From assembly GCF_024808255.1 (NCBI RefSeq), contig NZ_JANTYS010000014.1:122365-186364 (forward strand): a stretch of DNA of 64,000 nt. Reading direction: 5' to 3'. A program made the position numbers and the translations under genes. The notes beneath the pieces are model-generated. The model saw only the letters and a list, made by a program, of their open reading frames with translations. It did no database searches and was not told the DNA's origin. Source of the DNA: Mucilaginibacter dorajii (GTDB lineage: Bacteria > Bacteroidota > Bacteroidia > Sphingobacteriales > Sphingobacteriaceae). This document shows positions 62,316 to 64,000 of this stretch, in pieces (the stretch's first letter is position 1; each line of letters starts with the position of its first letter).

Positions 62316-62320
62316 TAGTA

Positions 62321-63505
62321 ATGGATCAAAAGCGGCATATCGTACATATCGATCTGGATTCATTCTTTGTATCGGTTGAGCGCAAATTTAACCCGGCGCT
62401 TATTGGCAAGCCCGTGTTGATAGGCGGCTCGGCAGAGAGGGGCGTGGTGGCATCGTGCAGTTATGAGGCGCGCAAGTTTGGTATCCACTCGGCCATGCCT
62501 ATGAAACAGGCCATGAAGTTGTGCCCCGAGGCTATCATTGTGCGTGGCACGCATGGGCGCTATTCCGATGCCTCACGTGAGGTTACCGAGATCATTCATG
62601 ATGCTGTGCCGTTATACCAGAAAACTTCGGTAGATGAGTTCTACATCGATCTTACGGGTATGGATCGGTTTTATGATTGCTTTAAAATGGCCTGCGATTT
62701 GCGCCAGCGGGTGATCAGGGAAACGGGCTTGCCTATCTCGTTCGGGATGGCATCGGGCAAAACCGTTGCTAAAATGGCTACCAATGCCGCCAAGCCTAAC
62801 GGACAGCTTTGGATAAAACATGGGGAGGAATTAAAATTCCTGGCACCGCTACCCATCAGCAAAATTCCGGGTTTGGGCGAAAGTACCAGCCAAAAACTAT
62901 ATCAGTATGGTATCGAAAAAATTGGCGATCTGCAACGCACCAATATCAAATTCCTGGAAACCGTTTTTGGTAAAATGGGTATCTTTCTTTGGGAAAAGGC
63001 ACATGGTATTGATCATAACGAGATTGTACCACATTCAGATCGTAAATCGATCTCGACCGAACGTACCTTTGACATCAACGTGAACGACCATCGCACGCTG
63101 GAAAGCATACTGGTATCCATGACGGAGGAACTTTCATCCAAACTCCGCCGCGAAAATAAGCTGGCATCCTGCCTGGCTATCAAAATCCGTTATGCCAATT
63201 TTGAAACCCATACCCAGCAACAAAAAATAGCCCTTACCGCGGCCGAGCACATTTTATTGCCCGGCATCAAGAACTTGCTTAAAAAGGCCTGGAACCAGCA
63301 TCGGCCCATCAGGCTGATAGGAGTGAGGCTTAGCAACCTGGCCAGCGGCCGCTACCAGATCAACCTGTTTGAAGATAATGAAGAACGCATCCGCCTTTAC
63401 CAGGCTATGGATAACATCAACTTTAAATTTGGCGATAAAACTATCTGTAGGGCCGCGGGTATGGATATTGGTACCCGAAATTTTAATCCGTTTATGAGGG
63501 GGTAG
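62321..63505 (+). CDS. dinB: DNA polymerase IV (Y family)
   Basis: 394 aa. Catalytic blocks are HIDLDSFFVSVE (first Asp), SCSYEARKFGIHSAMPM and TSVDEFYIDLTGMD (Asp/Glu pair). IPGLGESTSQKLYQYG is the thumb helix-hairpin-helix, and the little-finger domain follows. The C-terminus RYQINLFEDNEER contains QINLF, a clamp-binding motif, and the end MRG follows. It copies past damaged bases at the cost of errors. It lies 5 bp after rhuM. Its natural terminator has been split by a MITE-like insertion (63526-63776). Confidence 0.96.
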   Translation: MDQKRHIVHIDLDSFFVSVERKFNPALIGKPVLIGGSAERGVVASCSYEARKFGIHSAMPMKQAMKLCPEAIIVRGTHGRYSDASREVTEIIHDAVPLYQKTSVDEFYIDLTGMDRFYDCFKMACDLRQRVIRETGLPISFGMASGKTVAKMATNAAKPNGQLWIKHGEELKFLAPLPISKIPGLGESTSQKLYQYGIEKIGDLQRTNIKFLETVFGKMGIFLWEKAHGIDHNEIVPHSDRKSISTERTFDINVNDHRTLESILVSMTEELSSKLRRENKLASCLAIKIRYANFETHTQQQKIALTAAEHILLPGIKNLLKKAWNQHRPIRLIGVRLSNLASGRYQINLFEDNEERIRLYQAMDNINFKFGDKTICRAAGMDIGTRNFNPFMRG

Positions 63506-63525
63506 CCTCATCCAACCCTCTCCAA

Positions 63526-63776
63526 GCTACCGTGTACCCACATTTTTTTGTTAAAAGAAAATGTCATTTCGAACGATCAAGCGCGGGGGGAAAGCAGTGC
63601 TGCGAGGAGAAATCTTGTACGCCTTGCATGGCCGAATGTCCGCTTTTACAAGATTTTTCGCTGCGCTCAAGAGAGAGTTTCTCCTCACCTCCGGCGCGCA
63701 ACCCTACCGGCTCGTTCGAAATAACAACGTTTTTTGTTAATGATATGACTCTGAAAAGATGTGGGTACACGGTAGC
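63526..63776. repeat. MITE-like palindromic element, copy C (inverted), inserted in a terminator loop
   Basis: About 251 bp with 18-bp terminal inverted repeats (GCTACCGTGTACCCACAT). Its core is the same as copies A and B in reverse orientation. CTCCAA flanks both sides (63520-63525 and 63778-63783), a likely target duplication. Outside it, CCCTCTCC (63516-63523) and GGAGAGGG (63785-63792) plus CTTTTT form what was a terminator hairpin for dinB. Short open frames inside are not genes. Confidence 0.8.
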
Positions 63777-63904
63777 ACTCCAAGGGAGAGGGCTTTTTAA
63801 TTTTGTAAGTCTTTTAGTTTTTATATAATGATTTGTTGCCTTATCAGAGAAATCGCGTTTAACATTTTCGCATAAGGTAAGATTTTTCTAATGAGCACAA
63901 TAGG

Positions 63905-63941
63905 TAGAGGCCGTATCATAATTCAAATGATGCGGCCTCTA
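63905..63941. terminator. Hairpin TAGAGGCCG / CGGCCTCTA near window end
   Basis: 15-nt arms with a single T/G mismatch and a 7-nt loop. It lies in the gene-free 495 bp after dinB, which otherwise holds only the split terminator and MITE copy C. It may end a gene lying beyond the window. Confidence 0.6.
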
Positions 63942-64000
63942 TGTTTGCAACGTATTGGCTCCATGTTTATCTGTTTTCGTTGAATTTCTCAGCAAGGAGT

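Overview
This window looks like a chromosomal segment of a Sphingobacteriaceae member of the Bacteroidota, most likely Mucilaginibacter or a close relative. The reasons are the gene families (DUF2723 membrane protein, N-acylornithine carbamoyltransferase-type ArgF', DUF2795, YpdA, several secreted S9 peptidases), promoter boxes of the Bacteroidota form TAnnTTTG, and intergenic regions full of palindromic repeats. Taxonomy is inferred; no rRNA or tRNA gene was seen.

Layout. 0-4.4 kb: two related S9 peptidases (the first cut by the window edge) and two unknown proteins. 4.6-10.3 kb: a TolC / RND pump / adaptor efflux operon. 10.4-11.1 kb: a REP-associated (Y1/HUH) transposase bracketed by its probable palindromic targets, which recur three more times. 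11-19 kb: exonuclease/GIY-YIG fusion, a lone MacB/LolD-type ATPase, gatC, two plsC paralogues, trpS, a deoxynucleoside kinase and kdsB. 18.8-19.8 kb: a dense cluster of palindromic repeats. 19.8-36 kb: DUF2723 protein, pyrG, yidC, cyanophycinase-like peptidase, GAF histidine kinase, GH19 chitinase lipoprotein, cobalamin adenosyltransferase, DUF2795, a 49-residue membrane protein, ispD, queA, a MacB-like permease and a DUF3347 lipoprotein. 36-44.3 kb: a large hybrid histidine kinase, citrate synthase, a large S9 peptidase and a membrane protein. 44.7-57 kb: amino-acid biosynthesis in two blocks, argB-proC-ask and GNAT-argG-cupin-argC-argD-argF'. They are separated by a type II NADH dehydrogenase, a CPA1 antiporter and a PaiB-like protein. 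57.5-59.2 kb: ypdA, DUF1304 and the small SRP RNA gene. 59.3-63.5 kb: three tandem, diverged 2H phosphoesterases (2'-5' RNA ligase family) divergent from RhuM and DNA polymerase IV.

The arginine genes cover the acylated route from glutamate to argininosuccinate. A Val at the substrate-selecting position of ArgF' suggests succinylated intermediates. argH and the final deacylase are not in the window.

The least explained parts are (i) the triple 2H phosphoesterase / RhuM / DinB locus with a perfect palindrome over its leftward promoter, (ii) the transposase with dispersed 31-bp palindromes, and (iii) a 215-250 bp MITE-like element with terminal inverted repeats. One copy of that element has jumped into the loop of the dinB terminator and another into an older palindrome. 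No CRISPR array, prophage or plasmid function was seen.
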